Notes: generated from the letters alone by a model not told the origin. 64,000 nt of DNA from Ornithinibacillus salinisoli (GCF_042682545.1 NZ_JBHUHQ010000021.1), one strand, 5' to 3'. Shown: positions 6,337 through 13,988, counted from the first letter of the stretch. Numbers and translations: made by a program.

Positions 6337-7869
6337 ATGAGAGTTGCAAATTATTACCGTGTATCAACTAAACTACAAGAAAAAAAGTTTAGTTTAGCAG
6401 CACAAAAAGAAGAATTAAATAAATATCTTTCACAACAAGGTTGGAAGCTAATAGGTGAATTTAAAGATGTTGAGTCAGGAGGTAAATTGAAAAAGGATGG
6501 TTTGAATGCATTACTTGACATTGTTGAAGAAGGTGGAGTAGATGTTGTTTTGGTTATTGATCAGGACCGTTTATCACGTCTTGACACAGTAGCTTGGGAA
6601 TACCTTAAATCAACTTTAAGAGATAATAATGTAAAGATTGCAGAACCAGGGACAATTATTGATCTAGCGAATGAAGATGATGAATTTATTTCAGATATTA
6701 AGAACCTTATAGCTAGACGTGAAAAGAAAGCAGTTGTGCGCAGAATGATGCGTGGCAAACGTCAAAGACTACGTGAAGGTAAAGGCTGGGGAATTCCACC
6801 ATTTGAATATAAGTACAATAAGCAAACATCTAAATATGAAGCTAAAGAAGATTGGAAATGGGTGATTCCGTTTATCGATGATCTTTATTTGCAGAAACAG
6901 CTTGGTATGAAATCGATTAGTGATAAATTAAATGAGATATCCAAAACACCTACCGGAAAGCAATGGAATGAACATTTGATACACACTCGTTTAACTTCAA
7001 AAGCATTTCATGGTATTCAGGAAAAAGAATTTACTGATGGCGAGCAAATAAAAGCTTATGTTTATGAACCACTTAGAACCGAAGAAACATATAACAAAAT
7101 CCAGGAAGAAAAAGAAAAACGAAGTGGACAGTTCAGTGTGTCTGGCCGTAAAAACTCAGATAATATTCATATGTTGAAACGGACACATATAACTTGCGGA
7201 CATTGTGAAAGAACAATTTCTATTTCACAACATGGAACAAAAGAAAGACCGAATTATTATGCTAAACATGGACGAAAAAAGAGTATTAAATCACAATGCG
7301 ATTTAAGTATTAATACAGTTCGTTTTGATAACAACATTATAAAAGCTTTAAAAGACGTTCTAACAAGCGAAGAATTAGCTAAAAAATATATTCGTATCGA
7401 ATATGATAAAAATGAGGTAAATATATTAAAATCTGAAATAAAACAACAAGAAAAAACTATAACCGATTTAAAAGCATCGTTGGATAGATTACTAGATATT
7501 TATCTTTCCGGTGATTTAAAGAAAGACAAATACCTGGAAAAAGAAAAAGTATTTCATTCAAAAATTGAAGTCCAAGAAGAAACTTTAATTAAGCTAAAAA
7601 GAAAATTAACAGCTATTGATTCTAGCTCCTTTACTTACGAAAGTTTATATCAATACATGGCAATTGCTAAAAATATTGAAAGTGAATTAACTGGATTAGA
7701 ACGTGCTCAATTAGTTGGTACACTCTTCCCTCGTGGTATTGTATATGATAATAAAATAATATTAATTACTGAAGTATTCAACGGAATCCCTATCGAAGTT
7801 GCAATCCCTATTGATGGTGATCCTTACACTTGGCACCATACAAAAAAGAATACCCATGTGTTTTTATGA
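6337..7869 (+). CDS. Large serine recombinase (prophage integrase)
   Basis: A 510-residue large serine integrase. The resolvase domain covers roughly residues 1-140: YYRVSTKLQEKKFSLAAQ holds the nucleophilic serine (YRVST) and DQDRLSRL the conserved arginines. A recombinase domain follows (GKGWGIPPFEYKYN...), then a zinc ribbon (CGHCERTIS...CDLS around 290-330) and a coiled coil (residues ~360-430). ATG 6337 is chosen for the GGAGTGG upstream; an in-frame ATG at 6298 would overlap the LexA box. The gene ends about 20 bp from the comGC junction, as expected for an integrase at an attachment site. Confidence 0.93.
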   Translation: MRVANYYRVSTKLQEKKFSLAAQKEELNKYLSQQGWKLIGEFKDVESGGKLKKDGLNALLDIVEEGGVDVVLVIDQDRLSRLDTVAWEYLKSTLRDNNVKIAEPGTIIDLANEDDEFISDIKNLIARREKKAVVRRMMRGKRQRLREGKGWGIPPFEYKYNKQTSKYEAKEDWKWVIPFIDDLYLQKQLGMKSISDKLNEISKTPTGKQWNEHLIHTRLTSKAFHGIQEKEFTDGEQIKAYVYEPLRTEETYNKIQEEKEKRSGQFSVSGRKNSDNIHMLKRTHITCGHCERTISISQHGTKERPNYYAKHGRKKSIKSQCDLSINTVRFDNNIIKALKDVLTSEELAKKYIRIEYDKNEVNILKSEIKQQEKTITDLKASLDRLLDIYLSGDLKKDKYLEKEKVFHSKIEVQEETLIKLKRKLTAIDSSSFTYESLYQYMAIAKNIESELTGLERAQLVGTLFPRGIVYDNKIILITEVFNGIPIEVAIPIDGDPYTWHHTKKNTHVFL

Positions 7870-7884
7870 CCTACATGGGTATTT
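7851..7884 (+). terminator. Hairpin at integrase 3' end
   Basis: ATACCCATGT and ACATGGGTAT form a 10-bp stem spanning the integrase stop codon, followed by a short T/A-rich stretch. It could terminate integrase transcription or insulate the downstream com genes; the U-tract is weak. Confidence 0.4.
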
Positions 7885-7903
7885 ACCTATAGTTATCGAA
7901 ATG
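7880..7903. other. Prophage-host junction (attachment site half) inside comGC
   Basis: Upstream of about 7892 the sequence is phage; from GTT ATC GAA ATG (7892-7903) onwards it reads as ComGC (IEMLIVLMIIS). The normal prepilin motif GFTLIEML is replaced by YLPIVIEML, so the crossover lies within the codons for the I/V-E of that motif. Large serine integrases use very short cores, so the exact 2-bp crossover cannot be placed without the other end, outside this window. Confidence 0.75.
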
Positions 7904-8176
7904 TTGATCGTATTAATGATTATTTCCGTATTATTAATATTAATTATACCTAATATTGGAAATAAGAGTGAAGCAGTCTCCAAGAAGGGATGCAATGCAT
8001 TAGTAACAGTAGTTCAAGCCCAAGTCGACACCTATTTCTTAGATAATGGAAACCACCCAACAGACCTAGATGAGTTGGTTTCGAATGAGTATATAACAGA
8101 CGAACAGAAGTATTGCCAAGGAAATCAAGAGCTTCTATATGTAGATGGAAAGGTATTCCTTCCTGAAGGAGAATGA
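7892..8176 (+). pseudogene. comGC: comGC 3' part, interrupted by prophage
   Basis: ComGC is the major pseudopilin of the competence DNA-uptake pseudopilus. Here the hydrophobic helix (IEMLIVLMIISVLLILIIPNI) and the C-terminal part with two cysteines (KKGCNALV, EQKYCQGN) are intact. The N-terminal leader and the G/F peptidase cleavage site have been removed by prophage insertion. An in-frame ATG (7856) within the integrase end could give a hybrid N-terminus containing HGYLPIVIEML, but the glutamate would be at +7 instead of +5 and no ribosome site is seen. The cell should be pilus-deficient unless the prophage excises. Confidence 0.88.
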
Positions 8177-8607
8177 CTAAGAGTAAACGGAATGGCTTCA
8201 CTCTTGTAGAACTACTTTTTGTACTGGCAATATTGTCCATCCTTCTAGCACTGACTATGCCACTAACCATTTCTACTGTATCCAACCAACAAGAGAATCA
8301 ATTTTTCAATACCTTTCAGTTCGATGTTTTATATACTCAGAATTTATCTCTGGGATCGAAAGACTATATTCGAATCATTTTTAATCAGGAAGACTATACA
8401 ATACTAAATGGAACCACACAGGAAATTATAGCTACAAGAGAGCTCCCTCCAGGCTGGAGAATCGATAAAAGAAACCTAAACAGTATTTCATTTAACAGGA
8501 ATGGATCTATAAGACAAGCAGGAACGATTTCCGTATTTACTGGAAGATCCACTTACAAAATTATTTTTCCAATCGGTAAAGGAAGAGGATATATTGAAAA
8601 AGAATGA
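8173..8607 (+). CDS. comGD: Competence minor pseudopilin ComGD
   Basis: A type IV pilin-like protein, 144 residues, with the canonical prepilin peptidase motif NGFTLVELLFVLAILSILL at residues 7-25 (cleavage after Gly8, glutamate at +5). After processing by ComC it would join the competence pseudopilus at the membrane and cell wall. The start overlaps the comGC stop (ATGA), showing the operon is still continuous across the disrupted comGC. Identity comes from motif plus position in the comG order. Confidence 0.88.
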   Translation: MTKSKRNGFTLVELLFVLAILSILLALTMPLTISTVSNQQENQFFNTFQFDVLYTQNLSLGSKDYIRIIFNQEDYTILNGTTQEIIATRELPPGWRIDKRNLNSISFNRNGSIRQAGTISVFTGRSTYKIIFPIGKGRGYIEKE

Positions 8608-8932
8608 TGGATTTAGCTTCATAGAAGTATTAATATCTTTAAGCATCGTCCTACTTATTATTAGTACCGTTGTTCCGATTAACTCATTGGTAGATAAGGA
8701 ACGTACTACCTTAAAAGAAAGACGCGTGATATCCCTCCGATTACATGATGAGTTACAACTTATTCTATGGGATAAAGATGTCCAATATCCAAAAGCGAAG
8801 GAAATATTAATAGATAACACATCATATCAATTTCTCTTTTCAAAAGAAAATAATTATTTGAAAGGATGTGTAGAATGGAAAAATGCTAAAAAACAAGCAG
8901 ATAAATTATGTTTATATGGATTACCCCAGTAA
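8594..8932 (+). CDS. comGE: Competence minor pseudopilin ComGE
   Basis: 112 residues with a prepilin motif (DGFSFIEVLISLSIVLLIIS; cleavage after Gly6, Glu at +5) and a short periplasm-like domain with two cysteines near the end. Start is TTG 8594 with GAAGAGG five bases upstream, overlapping comGD by 14 bases. Position between comGD and comGF supports ComGE. It is expected to be a minor component of the DNA-uptake pseudopilus. Confidence 0.8.
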   Translation: MKKNDGFSFIEVLISLSIVLLIISTVVPINSLVDKERTTLKERRVISLRLHDELQLILWDKDVQYPKAKEILIDNTSYQFLFSKENNYLKGCVEWKNAKKQADKLCLYGLPQ

Positions 8933-9332
8933 CGAACGAGGTTTTACCATGTATTCCATGCTTTTAATGGTGACAATTATTACAATAACCCTCCCACTAA
9001 TAATCCACATCATTAAAACAGTGGATTTCGAATCTGATTACGATGAAATTTCTGTCCAACAATTTTTTCATCTCTTACAAAATGAATTAATCAATATAAA
9101 GAAAATAGATATCTCCTCTAAAAGATTATTACTTACATTACAGAATGGAGATAAAGCATCAATTGAAAAATACAATACCCTTGTTCGAAGACAAGTGAAT
9201 GATATGGGACATGAAATTTATCTTAGAGATATTCAAAATTTACAATTCACACCTCTCCCTAACGGAGTAAGAGTAAAAGTCATGACACTACAAGGCGAAT
9301 TGTACGAAAAGGTCTTATTTGTATATGACTAA
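8883..9332 (+). CDS. comGF: Competence minor pseudopilin ComGF
   Basis: ComGF-like by position and by a pilin-type segment NERGFTMYSMLLMVTIITITLPL; as is usual for ComGF the glutamate at +5 is missing. The C-terminal half (YEVRRQVNDMGHEIYLRDIQNLQF-type, here VRRQVNDMGHEIYLRDIQN) matches the family. The ATG at 8883 gives a long 17-residue leader; an in-frame ATG at 8916 gives the shorter leader MDYPSNERG. Neither has a clear ribosome site, consistent with coupling to comGE, which it overlaps by 50 bases. Confidence 0.78.
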   Translation: MLKNKQINYVYMDYPSNERGFTMYSMLLMVTIITITLPLIIHIIKTVDFESDYDEISVQQFFHLLQNELINIKKIDISSKRLLLTLQNGDKASIEKYNTLVRRQVNDMGHEIYLRDIQNLQFTPLPNGVRVKVMTLQGELYEKVLFVYD

Positions 9333-9678
9333 CCAAAAAGGATTTGCCCTACCTTATGTCATGTTCATTTCATTAATTGTATTTATCTTCGTAGCGACTA
9401 ACATTGTCACATTCCAAAACAACCTACATGTTACAAATAAAATAATAGAAAATATCAAAATCGAAACCTTATTTCAAATGGGTTATACAAATTTTTACAA
9501 GGATATCGAATCATTAATTAATACGGAAGATACAGTAACATATGTATTCCCTGATGGAGTTGTAGAAATCACTTATTTCCAGTTGAATGATTCCACTCTT
9601 AGCTTGTATATGAATATTACAACCGTAAACGATACACACTATACCGTAATAACCCAAGTTGAGTTAATAAATGCTTAG
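9325..9678 (+). CDS. comGG: Competence protein ComGG
   Basis: Last gene of the comG operon. The product has KGFALPYVMFISLIVFIFVATNIVTF at its N-terminus, a pilin-like leader plus membrane helix without the +5 glutamate, followed by about 85 residues of beta-rich extracellular domain. ATG 9325 is preferred over the in-frame TTG at 9319 and overlaps the comGF stop by eight bases. ComGG proteins are poorly conserved, so the name rests on position and leader. Confidence 0.75.
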   Translation: MTNQKGFALPYVMFISLIVFIFVATNIVTFQNNLHVTNKIIENIKIETLFQMGYTNFYKDIESLINTEDTVTYVFPDGVVEITYFQLNDSTLSLYMNITTVNDTHYTVITQVELINA

Positions 9679-9728
9679 TTACGGACAACTTGTATGAAGC
9701 AAAACTTGCAAATGTTTAATGTGATTCA

Positions 9729-9757
9729 TTTACATTATTCGATTCCTCGTTTATAAT
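9729..9757 (+). promoter_or_regulatory. Sigma-A promoter for the DUF2626 gene
   Basis: TTTACA (9729-9734), a 17-base spacer and TATAAT (9752-9757) stand 36 bases before the start codon of the next gene. Confidence 0.65.
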
Positions 9758-9792
9758 AACAATGATGAAGACACCTAAAAGGAGGGGAAAGC

Positions 9793-10035
9793 ATGGATCG
9801 AATGTTTCGAGTGCTTGCCTTTTGGACGGGTATATTTACAGTTATGTTTTATGTTGGTGACATGCAGAAAACAGCACTACTTTTCCTAGTTCAAACGGCT
9901 TTTTTCCTAACAGTAAGTTATTTAAAATTATCTGAACGTATGTATATGTATTTGTTCGGAGCTTATTGTACTGTATTTATGATTGGATTTACTTGGTATT
10001 CAGAATTTATTTTAGTCCCTGGATTTGGACACTAA
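9793..10035 (+). CDS. yqgY: DUF2626 small membrane protein (YqgY-like)
   Basis: 80 residues with three predicted membrane segments (VLAFWTGIFTVMFYVG, ALLFLVQTAFFLTVSYL, MYLFGAYCTVFMIGFTWY). Length, composition and location after comG and beside the MBL gene match B. subtilis YqgY (DUF2626), whose function is unknown. AAGGAGGGG lies upstream of ATG 9793, and a promoter and a strong terminator flank it, so it is transcribed alone. Confidence 0.82.
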   Translation: MDRMFRVLAFWTGIFTVMFYVGDMQKTALLFLVQTAFFLTVSYLKLSERMYMYLFGAYCTVFMIGFTWYSEFILVPGFGH

Positions 10036-10045
10036 AAACACAACA

Positions 10046-10085
10046 AAAACCCTGCTTACATAATACCCTTGCAGGGTTTTTTGTT
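10046..10085 (+). terminator. Intrinsic terminator after DUF2626 gene
   Basis: AAAACCCTGC pairs with GCAGGGTTTT across a 15-base loop and is followed by TTTTTTGTTTTTT. Confidence 0.85.
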
Positions 10086-10186
10086 TTTTAGTTAACGCTA
10101 TTGACATGCTGTTAATTAGCATTTATAGTTATAATTGTAGCTTAACTTTTATCCCTAACCAACAAAGAGCAGAACACATCCCCCCT

Positions 10187-10214
10187 AAAACCCTTCTTAC
10201 AAAAGAAGGGTTTT
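10187..10214 (-). terminator. Terminator of the MBL hydrolase gene
   Basis: A 12-bp stem (10187-10198 with 10203-10214) immediately follows the MBL stop codon at 10216. It also has a T-run on the plus strand, so it may act in both directions. Confidence 0.7.
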
Positions 10215-10215
10215 T

Positions 10216-10839
10216 TTATGCTTGTATAAACGGATTATTTTGCTTTTCTTCCCCGATAGTTGTTTTGGGACCATGACCAGGGAAAACTACATAATGATCC
10301 GGTAATTTATATACCTTCTGTTGAATACTCTCTTCTAACAAACTAAAGTCTCCACCTGGTAAATCTGTTCGTCCAATTCCTCGATTAAATAGAACATCTC
10401 CACCGATTACGAAATTATTATGATGAAAAACGAAACAAACACTTCCTGGTGAATGCCCAGGTGTATGTAACACATGAAAAGAAAAATCGGCTACATTCAT
10501 CTCACCGGTATGTAGAAATTCATCAGGCTCCGTTGATGATATTTCATGACCCATAAATAATTGTGAACCATTTAAAGCTGAATCTGACAACCATTTCTCT
10601 TCTAATTTATGTAAGTAAACTGCTATTTGATAAAAATGACGCAGCTTATCTACTCCGCCAATATGGTCAAAATGTGCATGTGTTAAAAGAATAGCCTTAG
10701 GTGTAAGCTTATTACTATCTAAGAAGTCAATTACTTTCTCGGGTTCTCCACCTGGATCAATAATTAATGCTTCCTTTTGATCGTATATAATATAACAGTT
10801 GGTTCCCAATGGCCCTAAAGACATTTGATTAATTTGCAT
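10216..10839 (-). CDS. yqgX: MBL-fold metallo-hydrolase, glyoxalase II-like (YqgX)
   Basis: 207-residue metallo-beta-lactamase-fold hydrolase. Metal-binding motifs are visible: THAHFDHIGG (residues 53-62), HTPGHSPGS (~125), GGDVLF (~148) and VVFPGHGP (~190). The family includes hydroxyacylglutathione and S-acyl-bacillithiol hydrolases; B. subtilis YqgX has been linked to methylglyoxal detoxification, so a glyoxalase II-like thioesterase is likely. GAGAGG lies six bases ahead of ATG 10839. Its neighbours match the yqgW-yqgX-yqgY block. Confidence 0.88.
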   Translation of the reverse strand: MQINQMSLGPLGTNCYIIYDQKEALIIDPGGEPEKVIDFLDSNKLTPKAILLTHAHFDHIGGVDKLRHFYQIAVYLHKLEEKWLSDSALNGSQLFMGHEISSTEPDEFLHTGEMNVADFSFHVLHTPGHSPGSVCFVFHHNNFVIGGDVLFNRGIGRTDLPGGDFSLLEESIQQKVYKLPDHYVVFPGHGPKTTIGEEKQNNPFIQA

Positions 10840-11013
10840 CTTCTACCTCTCCTCATATAGCTACTAATTGTTCACAAAAAACACTTATAATAACTCGACA
10901 AAGTAAATTATTTATACTAAAATAAAGTATAAGTGTTGGTTAGATACATAATAATACAAATACAATTCTAATTTCAATCATTTCAAGAGAAGTACATAAG
11001 GAGGATGTTATAT

Positions 11014-11196
11014 ATGTCACAACACATCGTTTTAGCAATTATGTTATTAATTGTGGCACTGGTTTCTGTAGTATCTGTTGTTCGTCAATTAAAATTTAAA
11101 AACTTTTTTGCTTTAGGGTTTTCCGCTATTTCTGCTTTATCCTTTGGATTTTTCTCTATAGCAACAATTATTCAAGTACTTAAAGACGCAGTGTAA
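11014..11196 (+). CDS. yqgW: DUF2759 small membrane protein (YqgW-like)
   Basis: 60-residue protein with two hydrophobic helices (HIVLAIMLLIVALVSVVSVV and FALGFSAISALSFGFFSIATII) joined by a basic RQLKFKNF hairpin, the DUF2759 pattern; B. subtilis YqgW lies beside yqgX. ATG 11014 is preferred because AAGGAGG is eight bases upstream; the ATG at 11005 overlaps that site. Function unknown. Confidence 0.8.
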   Translation: MSQHIVLAIMLLIVALVSVVSVVRQLKFKNFFALGFSAISALSFGFFSIATIIQVLKDAV

Positions 11197-11203
11197 ACCT
11201 GAA

Positions 11204-11240
11204 AAGCGAACAATCCGGAGGGATTTGTTCGCTTTTCTCT
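11204..11240 (+). terminator. Terminator after DUF2759 gene
   Basis: AAAAGCGAACAA and TTTGTTCGCTTTT form a near-perfect 12-bp stem around TCCGGAGGGA, with TCTC after it. Confidence 0.75.
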
Positions 11241-11406
11241 TGTTCTGTTATTTAAAAGTTTGTTGCATTTTTCAAGTATTGGAACTTCATTTGTGAGTGA
11301 TTTAAATTGCGACATTTCCATTTCATCCATTCGCTTCGGACGGGACAGCGAAGCGGACAATCGTTCCCTAATTTGTGACAATTTTGGTAAAAAAGGTTGG
11401 ATTATT

Positions 11407-11733
11407 ATGAAAATAAAGAAAGATTATTTTAGAGATGCTGTTCAAACACTTTGTAAAGTAGAGATTATCCCACCCAGAATAACAAGATTTACAAAACAAG
11501 ATAACTTCATAACAATAAGTATAAAAAATGTTTCAGAAGACGGATTAGATATAAACTGTTTTAAAGTTATTAACATAATTTACAGTCTGATTGGTCCAAC
11601 AAAAACTAAATTTAGTCGTACGCCATTTTTATTTCCAGATTCGCAAAAAATAGATAGAATAGCTATCACTTTCGAAGAAAAAGAGTATAAAGCCTTGATT
11701 AATAAGTTATTTAACCAAAATACTGTATTTTAA
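11407..11733 (+). CDS. Hypothetical protein (108 aa)
   Basis: No family recognised. The protein begins MKIKKDYFRDAVQTL and is a lysine- and phenylalanine-rich soluble protein of mixed strands, ending NKLFNQNTVF. ATG 11407 (AAGGTTGG six bases upstream) is chosen; longer in-frame readings run through a repeat-like hairpin region. It sits at the edge of an accessory patch and is convergent with a small membrane protein gene; the two stops are three bases apart. Confidence 0.55.
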   Translation: MKIKKDYFRDAVQTLCKVEIIPPRITRFTKQDNFITISIKNVSEDGLDINCFKVINIIYSLIGPTKTKFSRTPFLFPDSQKIDRIAITFEEKEYKALINKLFNQNTVF

Positions 11734-11736
11734 CAA

Positions 11737-11994
11737 TCATCTTTCAGGTATTGGCATATATTTTGTAAAATATGCACCTAAAATCAACAAAATAACAGAA
11801 ATAGACCAATTCAATAACCCCAGAAAATTAAACCAATAAGCTAATAGATTTGTTATAGCAATCAGATAGAGAAAAATTGTAGTTAAAGCACTCTTAATCC
11901 CTTTTATACCAGCCTTTTTTCTTTTCTGAACCACAACAATAATGGAAAAAACAAGAGCAATTATTAGTATTATAGATAAAATAATTGGTACCAA
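11737..11994 (-). CDS. Small membrane protein, unknown (85 aa)
   Basis: Three predicted membrane helices (PIILSIILIIALVFSIIVVV, ALTTIFLYLIAITNLLAYW, WSISVILLILGAYF) with a basic QKRKKAGIKGIK loop between the first and second. Start is TTG 11994 with GGGGGG six bases upstream. Unknown function and no clear family; it resembles small bacitracin-cluster or immunity-like membrane proteins only in size. Confidence 0.55.
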   Translation of the reverse strand: MVPIILSIILIIALVFSIIVVVQKRKKAGIKGIKSALTTIFLYLIAITNLLAYWFNFLGLLNWSISVILLILGAYFTKYMPIPER

Positions 11995-11999
11995 TTATT

Positions 12000-12402
12000 T
12001 CCCCCCTTTAACAATGATCGTGTTCCACTATTCAACCCCTAAAATATACCTTTTGTACAAACCTGCTATGTTAATTTAATATTCTTACATTTCAATACTA
12101 ACATAATATTCCAAGAGAAATTATAAAATTTTACCAATAGAAAAATATGGTCGTATCGATAATCACGTTCTTTAACTTTTTCATGGTTTCTTAAAGTAAA
12201 ATTAACTGATTAATTCCATCTATTGTCAATCCCTCCTCTTTTAATTTGTCTCCGATGACAGCAAATAAAATGTTGTACCATCCGTATTCAAATTTGATTG
12301 ACTTTTAATAAGATCAGTCTTCCACAAACGGCCAGATTCTTTAAAAAAGGAATTTGTAAATGGGACGCGAATGTAAAATTGCTTTACTGACGTAATTGAC
12401 GA
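12000..12402. other. Gene-poor spacer with a decayed coding fragment
   Basis: No intact gene is visible. The right half holds the minus-strand relic described at 12191-12390; the left half is AT-rich and featureless. Confidence 0.6.
12191..12390 (-). pseudogene. Decayed gene fragment
   Basis: On the minus strand two adjacent frames give protein-like text: SGRLWKTDLIK in one, then YGWYNILFAVIGDKLKEEG followed by LTIDGINQLILL and a stop in another. Joined by one frameshift they look like the C-terminal part of an alpha/beta protein. No start codon, no intact frame and no family assignment. Confidence 0.35.
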
Positions 12403-12945
12403 TTAAGTATTACGTTGGCGATGTTTTTGAACATGAAAACGATTGGAACACTTTTTACCACAAAACCGTTGACGTCCATTTTTTGATCGATCTATAAAGA
12501 TTTCTTCACAAGGTTTTGCAATACATGACTTTAAACGTTCTCTTCCGTAGTCAACCAATTCTTTTCCTAAAGAAAATGAACAGATTGCGAAAATTTGGTT
12601 TATCAAGGGAGCTTTGTCAGGTTGCTCATAAACAAACGTAAACCTCCCATTTCCAAGTGTCGATAAACGTAATTGCATGGGGCTGTTTGATTCATACTGC
12701 ACGAGAAATTCCACTAACCTTGAATCATTTTCTTCCTGAATTAGTGCACGCAATTCATCCCGATAAGTGCGAATAGCTAATACATCTTCAAAAGTTGAGG
12801 TTTTAAAAGAAAATAAGTCATGTTTTTTAAACAGGCTATTTAAATCATTTGGGCTGGACAGCTGTTCAGGTACTTCAAAAAAAGGATCATAGCTATTAAT
12901 AATATCTAATGTGAATGTTAACCAATCACTGTTGTAATTCTTCAT
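12403..12945 (-). CDS. CGNR zinc-finger / ABATE-domain transcription regulator
   Basis: 180 residues. The N-terminal ~125 residues resemble the ABATE stress-response domain (LTFTLDIINSYDPFFEVPEQL..., then EDVLAIRTYRDELRALI). The C-terminus is a CGNR-type zinc finger: CIAKPCEEIFIDRSKNGRQRFCGKKCSNR, with CSNR in place of the usual CGNR. The gene diverges from an arginase-family gene over a long palindrome and very likely controls it and itself. Minus-strand GGAGTC, part of the palindrome, serves as ribosome binding site for ATG 12945. Confidence 0.82.
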   Translation of the reverse strand: MKNYNSDWLTFTLDIINSYDPFFEVPEQLSSPNDLNSLFKKHDLFSFKTSTFEDVLAIRTYRDELRALIQEENDSRLVEFLVQYESNSPMQLRLSTLGNGRFTFVYEQPDKAPLINQIFAICSFSLGKELVDYGRERLKSCIAKPCEEIFIDRSKNGRQRFCGKKCSNRFHVQKHRQRNT

Positions 12946-12951
12946 ATTGAT

Positions 12952-13024
12952 TTGACTCCTTACATATATTGCGTTATAGTAATACTTAAATAATACTTTA
13001 ACGCTTACATTATGTTGGAGTCAA
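12952..13024. promoter_or_regulatory. Nested 73-bp palindrome with overlapping divergent promoters
   Basis: The inner palindrome (12971-13004) matches its own complement at 28 of 34 positions, bounded by GCGTTA/TAACGC. The outer arms TTGACTCC (12952-12959) and GGAGTCAA (13017-13024) share the same centre, 12988. A minus-strand promoter TTAAAG-N17-TATAAC (13001-12996 and 12978-12973) and a plus-strand candidate TTGCGT-N16-TAATAC (12969-12974 and 12991-12996) lie inside it. This looks like an operator for the CGNR regulator. Confidence 0.65.
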
Positions 13025-13046
13025 GTTTTAACTAAAGGAGATGGTT

Positions 13047-13988
13047 ATGGTGGTTAAAGATATTCACATTATTCATGCCCCAGTTAACCTTGGGTTGAGC
13101 AGACACGCCAATGGTAAAGAAAGAGGGTGTGATAAACTCCCAGATGCCCTAAAAATGGTCGGTTTTCACTCCACACTCGACCCTACAGCTACAAAGATAT
13201 TACCTAAACCGACATATCCGGAGGAAAAGGTTTATAATGACGGGGCTCTTAATGGTAACGTGTTGGCTTCATTTTCGATTGATTTAGCAGATGCTGTAGA
13301 AGAGGTTCTGGACACTAAGGGATTTCCTTTAGTATTAGGTGGTGATTGCAGTATATTAGTTGGAAGTACGCTTGCTTTAGCACGTAAAGGAAGATTTGGT
13401 TTGATTCATCTTGATGCGCATCCAGACTATTACCACAGGGGGAATAAAGAATATGCTGTTGTTGGAGGCATGGCATTAGCCATTATCACGGGAAAAGGCA
13501 CAGACATTTTATCGAATTTAGAGAACCGGAAACCTTATGTTAAAAGTAAACATGTACTTACATTGGGTTACCGTGAATCTGATCCTGAGCAGGATATTAT
13601 TGCAGAAGCTGAGATGGATGAGATTTCTTGTTGGAGTGCCGAATACGTAATGCGCGAAGGATTGGATAAGACGACCGAGCATCTGAATGACTTTGTAAAG
13701 CACGAGGGTGTTGATGGTTATTGGCTGCATTTAGATGCTGATGTGCTGGATGGTTCAATTATGCCTTGTGTAGATTGTCCAGAACCTAATGGACTACAGT
13801 TTTCGGAACTTAAGGTGTTACTAAAAACAATACTTCAATCTCATAAAATTATTGGCATGAATGTGACAATTCTAGACCCTGAGTTAGATAATAATAATGA
13901 AGTGACAAAAGCTTTCTCTGATATGCTCATTGAAGCTTTTAAAGAAAATAAAGATATTACCCAAAATAACCCAGTCGGAAATAAATGA
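13047..13988 (+). CDS. Arginase/agmatinase-family ureohydrolase
   Basis: 313-residue ureohydrolase fold with Mn-binding motifs: LGGDCSILVG (~110), HLDAHPDYY (~130, DAHxD) and HLDADVLDGS (~232, DxD). The third motif lacks the usual SxDxDxxDP-x-x-x-PG signature (DADVLDGSIMPCVD instead), so substrate is uncertain: arginine, agmatine, formiminoglutamate or another guanidino compound. ATG 13047 has AAAGGAG six bases upstream; the ATG at 13041 is too close to it. It is divergent from a CGNR regulator and followed by its own terminator. Confidence 0.85.
   Translation: MVVKDIHIIHAPVNLGLSRHANGKERGCDKLPDALKMVGFHSTLDPTATKILPKPTYPEEKVYNDGALNGNVLASFSIDLADAVEEVLDTKGFPLVLGGDCSILVGSTLALARKGRFGLIHLDAHPDYYHRGNKEYAVVGGMALAIITGKGTDILSNLENRKPYVKSKHVLTLGYRESDPEQDIIAEAEMDEISCWSAEYVMREGLDKTTEHLNDFVKHEGVDGYWLHLDADVLDGSIMPCVDCPEPNGLQFSELKVLLKTILQSHKIIGMNVTILDPELDNNNEVTKAFSDMLIEAFKENKDITQNNPVGNK

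Noticed and set aside
1..7869. Interpreting the left part as an ICE or a sporulation-type excising element
   Set aside because: The presence of Cro/CI-like switch, SNF2-VRR-NUC replication module and DUF1351 protein fits a temperate phage; no conjugation or sigK-type genes are seen. The far end is not visible, so this is not absolute.
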